From: Anaerolineae bacterium
GTDB lineage: Bacteria > Chloroflexota > Anaerolineae > B4-G1 > DUEL01
Direction of reading: 5' to 3'
DNA length: 64,000 nt
NCBI GenBank assembly: GCA_025060135.1
Contig: JANXCY010000009.1
Coordinates: 1-64,000 of the forward strand
The notes under the pieces were generated by a model that was not told where the DNA came from, did no database searches, and saw only the letters and a list, made by a program, of their open reading frames with translations. The translations under genes and the position numbers were made by a program. The stretch's first letter is position 1. The number at the start of each line of letters is the position of its first letter. Shown here piece after piece: positions 10,567 through 18,363 of the stretch.

Positions 10567-11601
10567 TCAACCGGCATCGGACCGGCCGGGCGGCCTGGGT
10601 TCCGTGTCGGTTGGAGGGGGCTGTAATGCCGCTGCCGCTTCGCGCGTCAGCCGCCTCCGGACCTCTGGCGGAATCGGCCATCCGATGGCCTCCATAGCCA
10701 GCAGTACCCCACCAACGACCGGGGGAACTTCCAGAAGAACCGGACGGACGCCGGGAGCAACGGCCCGGACGGTCTCGTAGAGTGTATCCAGCAAGAGGGG
10801 AATAGCGGAACGGAAGAGGCCCCCGGCCAGCACCAGGTCAAACTCCTCGTTTTCCATCCCCAGTCGGCGGATGACCACGATGGCTCCACCGCCCAGTTCC
10901 CGTCCAGCCCGCAGGACCACCTCCCGCGCCGCTTGGTCTCCGGCCTCCGCCTCTTCCATCAGGGTCTGCACCACCTCGGCGACCAGCGGGAAGAGGTTAT
11001 AGCGCCAGCGGCTGACTCCTTCCAGCAGGTCAGAGAGGTCAGCGGCGCCGACCAGGCGGACCAGCCGGTCAGAGAGGGCTGTAGCGGGCCCCCGTCCGGT
11101 ATAGGCCCGGGCGACCGCATGAAGCGCGGCCTGAGCCAGGTCGGGAGCGCTCCCCCAATCGTCAAAGGGGTAGCCCAGGCCCAGCGTTCGGGCAGTCTCC
11201 CCCCGCCGGTTCCGCCCAGCAACAGTGGTGCCGGTCCCGGCGACAATCACCACCCCCCAGGGCTCCCGGGCTCCAGCCCGCAGGGCGACGAAAGTGTCGT
11301 TGACCAGGACCGCTGGTCCGGAGAGGCCTAAACTCTCTACCAGCGGGCGCAGCCGACTCTCATCCGAGGGCCAATCCAGGCCAGCCAGGCCGTAAGCGGC
11401 CGCCGTAACCTCCTGCGGTACAGTCTGGGCCGCCGCGAGCGCTTCTTCTACTGCCTGCCGGAGCGCCGTCTGCGCGCCCGCCAGCCCCACTCCCTCCCAG
11501 TTCCCCGGCCCTGCCCGCCCGACACCGAGGACCTCCCCGGCCTCGTTCGCGACCAGGGCGTGGGTCTTCGTCCCTCCGGCGTCCACTCCCACAAACCGCA
11601 T
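10567..11601 (-). CDS. BadF/BadG/BcrA/BcrD-type ATPase, N-acetylglucosamine kinase-like
   Basis: This 344-residue ASKHA-fold kinase begins FVGVDAGGTKTHALV, the phosphate-1 loop typical of N-acetylglucosamine kinases and ROK/BadF proteins. It has VIVAGTGTT as a second phosphate loop and VLAGGLFRS as the adenosine motif. It probably phosphorylates an amino sugar, for example GlcNAc from wall recycling. The 4Fe-4S cysteines of 2-hydroxyacyl-CoA dehydratase activators are absent, which argues for a sugar kinase. The start has a GGGAGGG ribosome binding site. It lies downstream of uvrA on the same strand, separated by about 200 bases with repeats. Confidence 0.85.
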   Translation of the reverse strand: MRFVGVDAGGTKTHALVANEAGEVLGVGRAGPGNWEGVGLAGAQTALRQAVEEALAAAQTVPQEVTAAAYGLAGLDWPSDESRLRPLVESLGLSGPAVLVNDTFVALRAGAREPWGVVIVAGTGTTVAGRNRRGETARTLGLGYPFDDWGSAPDLAQAALHAVARAYTGRGPATALSDRLVRLVGAADLSDLLEGVSRWRYNLFPLVAEVVQTLMEEAEAGDQAAREVVLRAGRELGGGAIVVIRRLGMENEEFDLVLAGGLFRSAIPLLLDTLYETVRAVAPGVRPVLLEVPPVVGGVLLAMEAIGWPIPPEVRRRLTREAAAALQPPPTDTEPRPPGRSDAG

Positions 11602-11674
11602 ATTTTCCCTCCCAGAGACGAGGACAAGCGCTGGGAGCCTTTCAAAAATTCAGGTTCCCGAGAACTGCCAACGC

Positions 11675-11727
11675 CGTAGCGTAGGCCGCCAGGCCTACAG
11701 GATGCAGGCTGACAACCTGTGCTATGC
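11675..11727. repeat. Dispersed palindromic repeat (GTAGCGYAGGC family)
   Basis: The segment contains CGTAGCGTAGGCCGCCAGGCCTAC followed by ATGCAGGCTGACAACCTGTGCTATG, two small palindromes of a family seen elsewhere in the window (16226, 20509, 20666, 28302). The rest of this 200-base gap shows no gene. Confidence 0.65.
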
Positions 11728-11779
11728 GACCTTCGGCGTTTTACAGATACGCGTTGAATGGACGAACGCTGCCCGCTAT

Positions 11780-11814
11780 CGGATAAGGATACGCGCCGTA
11801 TCCCCGTTTATCCG
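11780..11814 (-). terminator. Inverted repeat at the 3' end of uvrA
   Basis: CGGATAAGGATAC and GTATCCCCGTTTATCCG form an imperfect hairpin that overlaps the uvrA stop codon. There is no T-run, so it is a possible terminator only. Confidence 0.35.
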
Positions 11815-14672
11815 GGTTCCTTCGCGTCCATCGCCAGAATCCGCCGCAGGAACTGGCCAGTGTAACTGGCCTCCACCTGTGCCACCTCTTCGGGCCGGCC
11901 CTCAGCCACCACCCAGCCCCCAGCATCGCCTCCTTCGGGGCCCAGGTCTATGATCCAATCCGCCACCTTGATGATGTCCGGATGGTGCTCTATGATGACC
12001 ACCGTGTTGCCCGCATCCACCAGCCGGTTCAGGACCGCCACCAGTTTGTCCACGTCTGCCGCATGAAGCCCCACGCTGGGCTCATCCAGGACGTAGAGGG
12101 TTCGTCCGGTAGCGATTTTGGAGAGTTCCCGCGCCAGTTTCACCCGTTGGGCCTCCCCGCCGGAGAGCGTGGGCGCGGGCTGGCCCAGCCGGATATAGCC
12201 CAGCCCCACGTCCTGCAACGTCTGCAACTTGCGCCGGATGGCCGGGAAGGCGGCGAAAAACTCCGCTGCCTCGTCTACCGTCATATCCAGTACCTCGGCA
12301 ATGTTCTTTCCTTTGTAACGAACCTGAAGCGTCTCCCGATTGTAGCGCTGGCCGTGGCAGACGTCGCAGGGGACGTAGACGTCGGGCAAAAACTGCATTT
12401 CAATGCGCAGGACGCCGTGCCCCTCGCAGGCTTCGCAGCGGCCCCCCTTCACGTTGAAGGAGAACCGCCCGGCCCGGTAACCGCGGATTTTGGAGTCCGG
12501 CAGCGAGGCGAAAAGGTCGCGGATGGGTGCAAAGAGACCAGTATAGGTCGCCGGATTGGAGCGGGGCGTCCGCCCGATGGGAGATTGGTCTATGTTGATG
12601 ACTTTATCGATGTGCTTTGTCCCCTCAATGGTGTCGTGCTCTCCGGCAGGCTCGCGGGCACCATGGAGGATCTGCGCCAAGCGGCGGTAGAGGACGTCCA
12701 CCAGCAGGGTGGATTTCCCGGAGCCAGAGACGCCGGTGATGCAGACGAACATCCCCAGCGGAATGCGGACGTCTATGTTTTTCAGGTTGTGTTCCCGCGC
12801 GCCCCGAACCACCAGGAACTGGCCGTTGCCGGGGCGACGGCGATGGGGGACGGGAATCCGCCGTCGTCCAGAGAGGTATGCCCCCGTCAGGCTGAGAGGG
12901 TGGTTCAGGACATCCTCCAAGGTCCCGGCGACGACCACTTCGCCCCCTTTCTCCCCGGCTCCGGGCCCCAGGTCAATGATCCAGTCGGCGGCGCGGATCA
13001 TCGCCTCGTCGTGCTCCACCACCAGGAGTGTGTTCCCCAGGTCCCGCATCGCTTGCAGGGTGCGAATGAGCCGGTGGTTGTCCCGCATATGCAGGCCCAC
13101 GGTCGGCTCGTCCAGGACGTAGAGGACCCCGGTCAATTGGGAGCCGATCTGCGTTGCCAGGCGGATACGCTGGGCCTCTCCACCGGAAAGGGTGTCGGCC
13201 GTCCGGTCCAGCGTCAGGTAGTCCAGCCCGACGTCCACCATAAATTGCAACCGGGAGCGGACCTCTTTCAGAATCCGGTCGGCGATGATGCGTTCCTTCT
13301 CGGTCAGCCGCCCTTCCAGTTCGTTCAGCCAGGCCAGGAGTTGGCTGGCGGGCCAGCGGGTCAGTTCGTAGATGTTCTGGCCACCTACAGTGATGGCCAG
13401 CGCCTCGGGCCGCAGACGCGCGCCGCCGCAGGCCGGGCAGGGGCGGCGGGTCATGAATTCTTCTATTTTAGCGCGGATGTAGTCGGACGTGGTCTCCCGG
13501 TAGCGGCGCTGGAGGTTGGGGATGATGCCTTCAAAGGGAGTGCGGTAGATGCGCCGCCCGCCGTCCCGCGCGGTGTAGGTGATGGGAATCTCTTCGCCAC
13601 CACTCCCGTAAAGGATGAGGTTCCGCTGGGCCGGGGTCAGTTCCCGCCAGGGGACGTCGGTGGGGATGCGGTAGTGGCGAGCAGCGGCCTCCAGCAGTTG
13701 CCAGTAATAGCCGTCGTGGTCGTCGGTGTTCCAAGCAACGATGGCCCCTTCCTCCAGCGAGAGGTCCGGGTTGGGGACGATAAGGTCCGGGTCCAGTTCG
13801 GTCCGGGTCCCCAGCCCCTGGCAGGTCCGGCAGGCGCCGTGGGGACTGTTGAAGGAGAACGTCCGCGGCTCAATCTCCGGCAAACTGATCCCGCAGACTG
13901 GGCAAGCCAGGTGTTCGGAGTAGAGAAGGTCGCGCGGGGGGTCAGAAGAAACGTCGTTGATGACAACAATGCCGTCGCCCAACCGGAGGGCTGTCTCCAC
14001 CGAGTCGGTCAGGCGGGTGCGAAAGTCCGCGTCGGACTCTTCGGGGACGATGAGTCGGTCCACCACCGCCTCAATCGTGTGGAGTTTGTACCGGTCCAGT
14101 TCTATCTCCTCGTCCACGTCCCGGACGACACCGTCTACCCGAACGCGAACGAACCCGGCCTTGCGGACATCTTCCAAGACCGACTGGTGGTGGCCCTTGC
14201 GGTCCCGGACCAGGGGGGCCAGGACCTGGAAGCGGGTGCCTGGCGGCAGGGCGAGGACCGCATCCACGATCTGCTGGGCTGATTGTCGGGTTACCTCGCG
14301 GCCGCACTGGGGGCAGTGGGGGAGACCGATGCGGGCATAGAGAAGCCGGAGATAGTCATAGATTTCGGTGACAGTGCCCACGGTGGAGCGGGGGTTGTGG
14401 GAGACGCCTCGCTGGTCAATGGAGATGGCAGGGGAGAGGCCCTCAATGGAGTCCACATCGGGCTTCTGCATCTCCCCCAGGAACTGGCGCGCGTAGGCGG
14501 AGAGGGACTCCACGTAGCGGCGCTGTCCCTCGGCAAAGATGGTATCAAAAGCCAGGGAGGACTTCCCCGAACCGGAGATGCCGGTGATGACGACCAGGCG
14601 GTTGCGGGGAATCTCCACGGTAATATTTTTGAGATTGTGTTGCCGGGCGCCCCGGACAATGATCCGATCCAT
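11808..14672 (-). CDS. uvrA: Excinuclease ABC subunit A
   Basis: This 954-residue protein is the damage-recognition ATPase of nucleotide excision repair, working as a dimer that loads UvrB. It contains two ABC cassettes, with Walker A sites [14 protein letters not shown] near residue 31 and [13 protein letters not shown] in the second half. There are two LSGGEAQR signatures and the zinc-binding cysteine pairs (CPVCG...[18 protein letters not shown]...CDVCHG). Length is normal. uvrB and uvrC are not in this window. A promoter is visible just upstream, close to the divergent phosphatase promoter. Confidence 0.98.
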   Translation of the reverse strand: MDRIIVRGARQHNLKNITVEIPRNRLVVITGISGSGKSSLAFDTIFAEGQRRYVESLSAYARQFLGEMQKPDVDSIEGLSPAISIDQRGVSHNPRSTVGTVTEIYDYLRLLYARIGLPHCPQCGREVTRQSAQQIVDAVLALPPGTRFQVLAPLVRDRKGHHQSVLEDVRKAGFVRVRVDGVVRDVDEEIELDRYKLHTIEAVVDRLIVPEESDADFRTRLTDSVETALRLGDGIVVINDVSSDPPRDLLYSEHLACPVCGISLPEIEPRTFSFNSPHGACRTCQGLGTRTELDPDLIVPNPDLSLEEGAIVAWNTDDHDGYYWQLLEAAARHYRIPTDVPWRELTPAQRNLILYGSGGEEIPITYTARDGGRRIYRTPFEGIIPNLQRRYRETTSDYIRAKIEEFMTRRPCPACGGARLRPEALAITVGGQNIYELTRWPASQLLAWLNELEGRLTEKERIIADRILKEVRSRLQFMVDVGLDYLTLDRTADTLSGGEAQRIRLATQIGSQLTGVLYVLDEPTVGLHMRDNHRLIRTLQAMRDLGNTLLVVEHDEAMIRAADWIIDLGPGAGEKGGEVVVAGTLEDVLNHPLSLTGAYLSGRRRIPVPHRRRPGNGQFLVVRGAREHNLKNIDVRIPLGMFVCITGVSGSGKSTLLVDVLYRRLAQILHGAREPAGEHDTIEGTKHIDKVINIDQSPIGRTPRSNPATYTGLFAPIRDLFASLPDSKIRGYRAGRFSFNVKGGRCEACEGHGVLRIEMQFLPDVYVPCDVCHGQRYNRETLQVRYKGKNIAEVLDMTVDEAAEFFAAFPAIRRKLQTLQDVGLGYIRLGQPAPTLSGGEAQRVKLARELSKIATGRTLYVLDEPSVGLHAADVDKLVAVLNRLVDAGNTVVIIEHHPDIIKVADWIIDLGPEGGDAGGWVVAEGRPEEVAQVEASYTGQFLRRILAMDAKEPG

Positions 14673-14694
14673 GGTTCACCTGTGGCGAACAGAT

Positions 14695-14723
14695 ATTTTA
14701 ACATGGGTTTATCCAATCAGCAA
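14695..14723 (-). promoter_or_regulatory. Promoter for uvrA
   Basis: Minus-strand TTGCTG (14718-14723), 17 bases, TAAAAT (14695-14700), about 25 bases before the uvrA start. I see no clear LexA box. Confidence 0.6.
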
Positions 14724-14772
14724 TGGGGTATGAAGAGCTTGGACATCAGTGAGACCCCTTCCCTGCGTGGAT

Positions 14773-14801
14773 TTGACAGGCGGCGAAAACGGTGATAGAC
14801 T
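14773..14801 (+). promoter_or_regulatory. Promoter for the phosphatase-transporter pair
   Basis: TTGACA (14773-14778), 17 bases, TAGACT (14796-14801), about 35 bases before the GTG start. Confidence 0.6.
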
Positions 14802-14836
14802 GATAACCATCCCACGCGGAGCGAGCGGAGGCATCG

Positions 14837-15307
14837 GTGGAGGCGTTCTATTGGGTTCTGCCCTCTCTGCTGGCCGGGCGGCCCGGGCCGCAGGTTGCCC
14901 CGTGGGACCTGAAGGAACTCTGGGCAGCGGGATTCCGCACAGTCGTCTCGCTGGTTCCGGTGGAAAGCGAGCCCATCCGGGCGGCGGGCTTCCGCCACCT
15001 CCTGGTTCCACTGAACGGAGGGCTGGCCTTTCTCCCCCCGATGCGGCAGCGCCTGGCGCAGCAGATGGAGCCGGTGATTGATTTCGTGGCTGGAGAGATT
15101 GCCGCCGGTCGCCCCACCCTGGTCCACTGCCGCCAGGGGAATGACCGTACCGGTGCGGTCCTGGCCGGTTACCTGATCCGCTACCAGGGCCTGAACCCCG
15201 AGGAAGCCATCCGTCGGCTGCGGGAAGCCAACCCCCGCGCCCTGCGCTCGCTGGGATTCAAACAACTGGTGAAACGCCTGGCCGACTTTCCGCATGGGAA
15301 CCGATAA
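14837..15307 (+). CDS. Dual-specificity/tyrosine phosphatase family protein
   Basis: This 156-residue protein has the signature loop HCRQGNDRTG (CX5R), in which Cys is the nucleophile and Arg binds phosphate. A conserved Asp-containing region lies ahead of it. It resembles bacterial dual-specificity or inositol-type phosphatases; the substrate cannot be told from sequence. The start is GTG at 14837, which the track renders as Met. It gives the normal N-terminus FYWVLPSLLAGRPGP. The gene overlaps the downstream transporter by 14 bases, so the two are probably cotranscribed. Confidence 0.85.
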   Translation: MEAFYWVLPSLLAGRPGPQVAPWDLKELWAAGFRTVVSLVPVESEPIRAAGFRHLLVPLNGGLAFLPPMRQRLAQQMEPVIDFVAGEIAAGRPTLVHCRQGNDRTGAVLAGYLIRYQGLNPEEAIRRLREANPRALRSLGFKQLVKRLADFPHGNR

Positions 15308-16199
15308 CGTCCGTGTCCATCCACGTTCATCCGCGTCTCACTTCCCGCCCCACCTGGCCCTGCTGGTGGGTGTTCTGGCCGCCTCCACCGCCTCGCCCAT
15401 CATCCGGCTGGCCCAGGCGGAAGTGGACTCGCTGGCGATCGCCGCCTGGCGGCTCACTCTGGCTTCCCTTATCCTGGCACCGATTGCGCTGACAGCCCAG
15501 CGGGAGGAACTGCGCCGCCTGACCCGGCGAGATGGGCTCTTGATGCTGGCTTCCGGCGCTATGCTGGCCCTCCACTTCGCCACCTGGATTTCCTCCCTGG
15601 CCTACACCTCTGTGGCGGCCTCGGTCGTCCTGGTGAGCACCAGTCCCCTCTTCGTGGGCCTGGGGTCGTTCCTGATCCTGCGGGAACGGCTGAGCCGCTC
15701 TCTGCTGGTCAGCCTGGCTGTGGCCACGCTGGGGTCCATCATCATCGGTATGAACGATTGGGGACAGGGCACCCACCGGCTGACCGGAGACCTGCTGGCG
15801 CTGGCCGGGGCGCTTTCCGTGGCAGGCTATTTTCTCATCGGGCGACGGCTACGAGCCCGCCTCTCTCTGCTGGCCTACGTCTTTCCCGTCTATGCCACCG
15901 CCGCCGCTGTCCTGCTGGCCGTCGCTATGCTGACGCGCGTTCCCCTGGGAGGATACCCCCCGGTCCACTGGCTTTGGCTGCTTCTGCTGGCAGTGGGGCC
16001 ACAGATTACGGGCCATTCTTCCCTGAATTGGGCCCTCCGTCACCTCCCAGCCACTTATGTAACGCTGGCGATCCTAGGAGAACCGGTCGGCTCCAGCATC
16101 CTGGCCTGGATCATCCTGGGGGAAACGCCTGGTGTTGCGACCCTGATCGGGGGCGTGCTGGTCCTGACCGGCATCGCCATCGCTACCCGCCCGGAATGA
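15294..16199 (+). CDS. EamA/DMT family transporter
   Basis: This 301-residue protein has about ten hydrophobic segments arranged as two EamA repeats, as in drug/metabolite transporters of the inner membrane that export amino acids or other small molecules. The conserved end of the first repeat (ASVVLVSTSPLFVGLGSFLILRE) and of the second (LAILGEPVGSSILAWIILGE) are visible. The first 17 residues come from DNA resembling a dispersed repeat (GTCCGTGTCCATCCACGTTCATCCGCGT), so the true start could be later. The gene overlaps the phosphatase gene. Confidence 0.88.
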   Translation: MGTDNVRVHPRSSASHFPPHLALLVGVLAASTASPIIRLAQAEVDSLAIAAWRLTLASLILAPIALTAQREELRRLTRRDGLLMLASGAMLALHFATWISSLAYTSVAASVVLVSTSPLFVGLGSFLILRERLSRSLLVSLAVATLGSIIIGMNDWGQGTHRLTGDLLALAGALSVAGYFLIGRRLRARLSLLAYVFPVYATAAAVLLAVAMLTRVPLGGYPPVHWLWLLLLAVGPQITGHSSLNWALRHLPATYVTLAILGEPVGSSILAWIILGETPGVATLIGGVLVLTGIAIATRPE

Positions 16200-16225
16200 C
16201 CGCCTGACCGATGGCAGGAGGATCC

Positions 16226-16266
16226 GTAGCGCAGGCTACATTCACAGGTGGGGCGGTGTGCGCTAC
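16226..16266. repeat. Dispersed palindromic repeat copy
   Basis: GTAGCGCAGGCTAC followed by GTGTGCGCTAC is a copy of the GTAGCGCAGGC palindrome family, placed between the EamA gene and the LuxR-Kelch gene. Confidence 0.6.
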
Positions 16267-16304
16267 AGAGCCGATGGCGCAAATCCTAACGGAAGCGATA
16301 CGCG

Positions 16305-17645
16305 ATGGCTGAACCCGGCGAACCGCTGACTGAACGGGAACTGGAAATTCTCCGCTACGTTGCCACCGGCGCTTCTAACAAAGAGATCGCCCACCGGCTA
16401 CACATCAGTACCAACACGGTCAAGGTCCATCTGCGGAACATCTTCACCAAATTGGAGGTGGTTTCCCGCACCGAGGCGACGATGGTCGCCGTGCGCCGGG
16501 GATGGGTCGCCGTGGGGGAAGTGCGCACCGTCAGCGAGGAGGAACCGGGCGCGGAAGCGCTGCAGGCCCCCATAACCGCTCCTGCGGCGCCCGAACCCCC
16601 TCTCCCCTGGTACCGTCGGGTGTTCCTGATGGTAGCGGCGCTGATCGCCCTGGCGGCCGCGGCCCTCGCCTGGCCTCGTCCGGTCCCTTCGGCTCCCCCT
16701 GCCGCCGGAGTCCTCCCCTCCCGGAGCGAAGCGGCGACCATGAGCGCGGGCCGCCGCGCCGCATCCCGGTGGGTGGAGCGGGCCCAGATGCCCACCCGGC
16801 GGGCCTGGCTGGCGGCGACGGCGTGGGAGCGGCGCCTGCTGGCCATTGGCGGAGAGACACCGGAGGGAATCACCGACGCAGTGGAAATCTACGACCCTGC
16901 CACAGATACCTGGGCGCGCGGTACGCCCAAACCAACCCCCGCTGCCTACATTGGCGCCGCCGTTCTGGGAAACCGGGTCTTTGTCCCGGGAGGATGCACC
17001 GCCGACGGCGCGGCTCTCTCTGTCTTGGAGGTCTACGATCCCGCCGCCGATACCTGGGCAACCGCCGCATCGCTCCCCCGGCCCCTCTGTGGCTACGCGC
17101 TGGCCGTCTATGGAGACCGCCTCTACCTCTTCGGCGGCACCGACGGCCGGGCCTACCTGGATACCGTCTACGCCTACGACCCTCAGGCCAACCGCTGGGA
17201 AGAGCAGGCCACGATGCCCATAGCGCAGGCGTTGGCGGCCGCGGCCCCGCTGGAAAACGCAGTCTACGTAGTGGGCGGATATCGCGCTGGCCAGGAGCAG
17301 ACCACCTGTGCCGTCTACCACCCAGCGCGGCGGACCTGGTCGTCCTGTGCTCCTCTCACCCTGCCCCGGGGTGGCCTGGGACTGATCCCTTTCAGTGGTC
17401 AACTCTACGCTGTCGGCGGCGGAGGCTGGGGAGGTTATCTGGGCTTCAACGAACGATACGACCCGGCCCAGGCCCGCTGGATGCCGGTGGAGACCCCCCT
17501 CCTGGGCGAATGGCATGGAGTGGGGGTGGTCCTGGTAGACCTGACCATTTACGCCGTCGGCGGCTATAGCGATGATTATCTCAGCCTGACCCTGGCCTTT
17601 GAGCCACTCCCGTTCCGGATCTTCATCCCGGCTACGGAACGATAA
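16305..17645 (+). CDS. LuxR-type HTH, transmembrane helix and Kelch beta-propeller fusion
   Basis: This 446-residue protein has three clear parts. Residues 8-65 form a LuxR/GerE DNA-binding domain (LTERELEILRYVATGASNKEIA, then HISTNTVKVHLRNIFTKL). Residues about 106-123 are one hydrophobic helix after a positively charged WYRR. Residues about 160-440 are Kelch repeats with the usual YDP...W spacing (VEIYDPATDTW, LEVYDPAADTW, VYAYDPQANRW) and GG pairs. The layout predicts a cytoplasmic HTH and an extracytoplasmic propeller, as in one-component membrane sensors. The ligand is unknown. The ATG has little Shine-Dalgarno, and a repeat lies upstream. No response-regulator receiver is present. Confidence 0.88.
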   Translation: MAEPGEPLTERELEILRYVATGASNKEIAHRLHISTNTVKVHLRNIFTKLEVVSRTEATMVAVRRGWVAVGEVRTVSEEEPGAEALQAPITAPAAPEPPLPWYRRVFLMVAALIALAAAALAWPRPVPSAPPAAGVLPSRSEAATMSAGRRAASRWVERAQMPTRRAWLAATAWERRLLAIGGETPEGITDAVEIYDPATDTWARGTPKPTPAAYIGAAVLGNRVFVPGGCTADGAALSVLEVYDPAADTWATAASLPRPLCGYALAVYGDRLYLFGGTDGRAYLDTVYAYDPQANRWEEQATMPIAQALAAAAPLENAVYVVGGYRAGQEQTTCAVYHPARRTWSSCAPLTLPRGGLGLIPFSGQLYAVGGGGWGGYLGFNERYDPAQARWMPVETPLLGEWHGVGVVLVDLTIYAVGGYSDDYLSLTLAFEPLPFRIFIPATER

Positions 17646-17686
17646 GGCAGTGGCTGGGAAGCCACACTGGAGATGAGCCATCTCGT

Positions 17687-17715
17687 TTGTTGCGGCGGCG
17701 CGGCCGCCGCAACAA
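17687..17715 (+). other. 13-bp hairpin upstream of plsC
   Basis: TTGTTGCGGCGGC and GCCGCCGCAACAA pair perfectly around GCG, about 28 bases before the plsC ATG. It may terminate the Kelch transcript or act as an attenuator; no long T-run follows. Confidence 0.5.
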
Positions 17716-17742
17716 TGTTTACCCTGATGTTGGGAGGTCCCG

Positions 17743-18363
17743 ATGTACGCCATCCTGAAGCGACTGGTCTGCACATTGTTTCCGCTCCTGGTCCGGGCGC
17801 GGGTAACGGGGGAGGAAAACTTCCCACCCAGCGGCCCCTACATCCTGGCGACTAACCACCTCTCCGTCTTTGACCTCCCACTGATTATGATGGTCTGCCC
17901 CCATACGGTGCGCGCGTTCGCTGCCTCCAAGCACCGCCGTAACCCGTTCTACTTCCTTCTCCTCAGTGCAGCCGGCTCCATCTGGGTCCGGCGAGGGGAA
18001 ATAGACCGAGAGGCGCTGCGCGGTGCCTTTGAGGTCCTCAAACGGGGGGAAGTCCTGGGGATGGCCCCGGAAGGCACCCGCGCCCGTAAAGTCTATGCCC
18101 TTCAGCCGGGGAAGACCGGCGCGGCCTATATCGCCACCCGTGCCGACGTCCCCATTGTCCCCGTGGGACTGACCGGGACCGAAAAGGTTAAGGAGAACCT
18201 CCCCCGCCTGCGTCGCACCGACGTAACCATTACCATTGGCGAGCCATTCCGCCTGCCGGAGAGCGGACGGGTGCGCGGGCCCAAACTGGACGAATACACT
18301 GACCTGATCATGCGCCGCATCGCGGCGCTCCTCCCGCCCGAATACCGAGGAGTCTATGGCTGA
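17743..18363 (+). CDS. plsC: 1-acyl-sn-glycerol-3-phosphate acyltransferase
   Basis: This 206-residue PlsC-like enzyme transfers an acyl chain to lysophosphatidic acid to make phosphatidic acid at the membrane. It has block I NHLSVFD (the NHx4D catalytic motif) and block III PEGTRAR. An N-terminal hydrophobic stretch (LVCTLFPLLVRA) probably associates with the membrane. Start at ATG 17743 follows GGGAGG. It overlaps the alpha-mannosidase gene by 8 bases, so the two are translationally linked, although a direct metabolic connection is not obvious. Confidence 0.9.
   Translation: MYAILKRLVCTLFPLLVRARVTGEENFPPSGPYILATNHLSVFDLPLIMMVCPHTVRAFAASKHRRNPFYFLLLSAAGSIWVRRGEIDREALRGAFEVLKRGEVLGMAPEGTRARKVYALQPGKTGAAYIATRADVPIVPVGLTGTEKVKENLPRLRRTDVTITIGEPFRLPESGRVRGPKLDEYTDLIMRRIAALLPPEYRGVYG

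Noticed and set aside
11982-14282. 766-codon plus-strand ORF opposite uvrA
   Set aside because: Shadow frame; uvrA on the other strand is certain.
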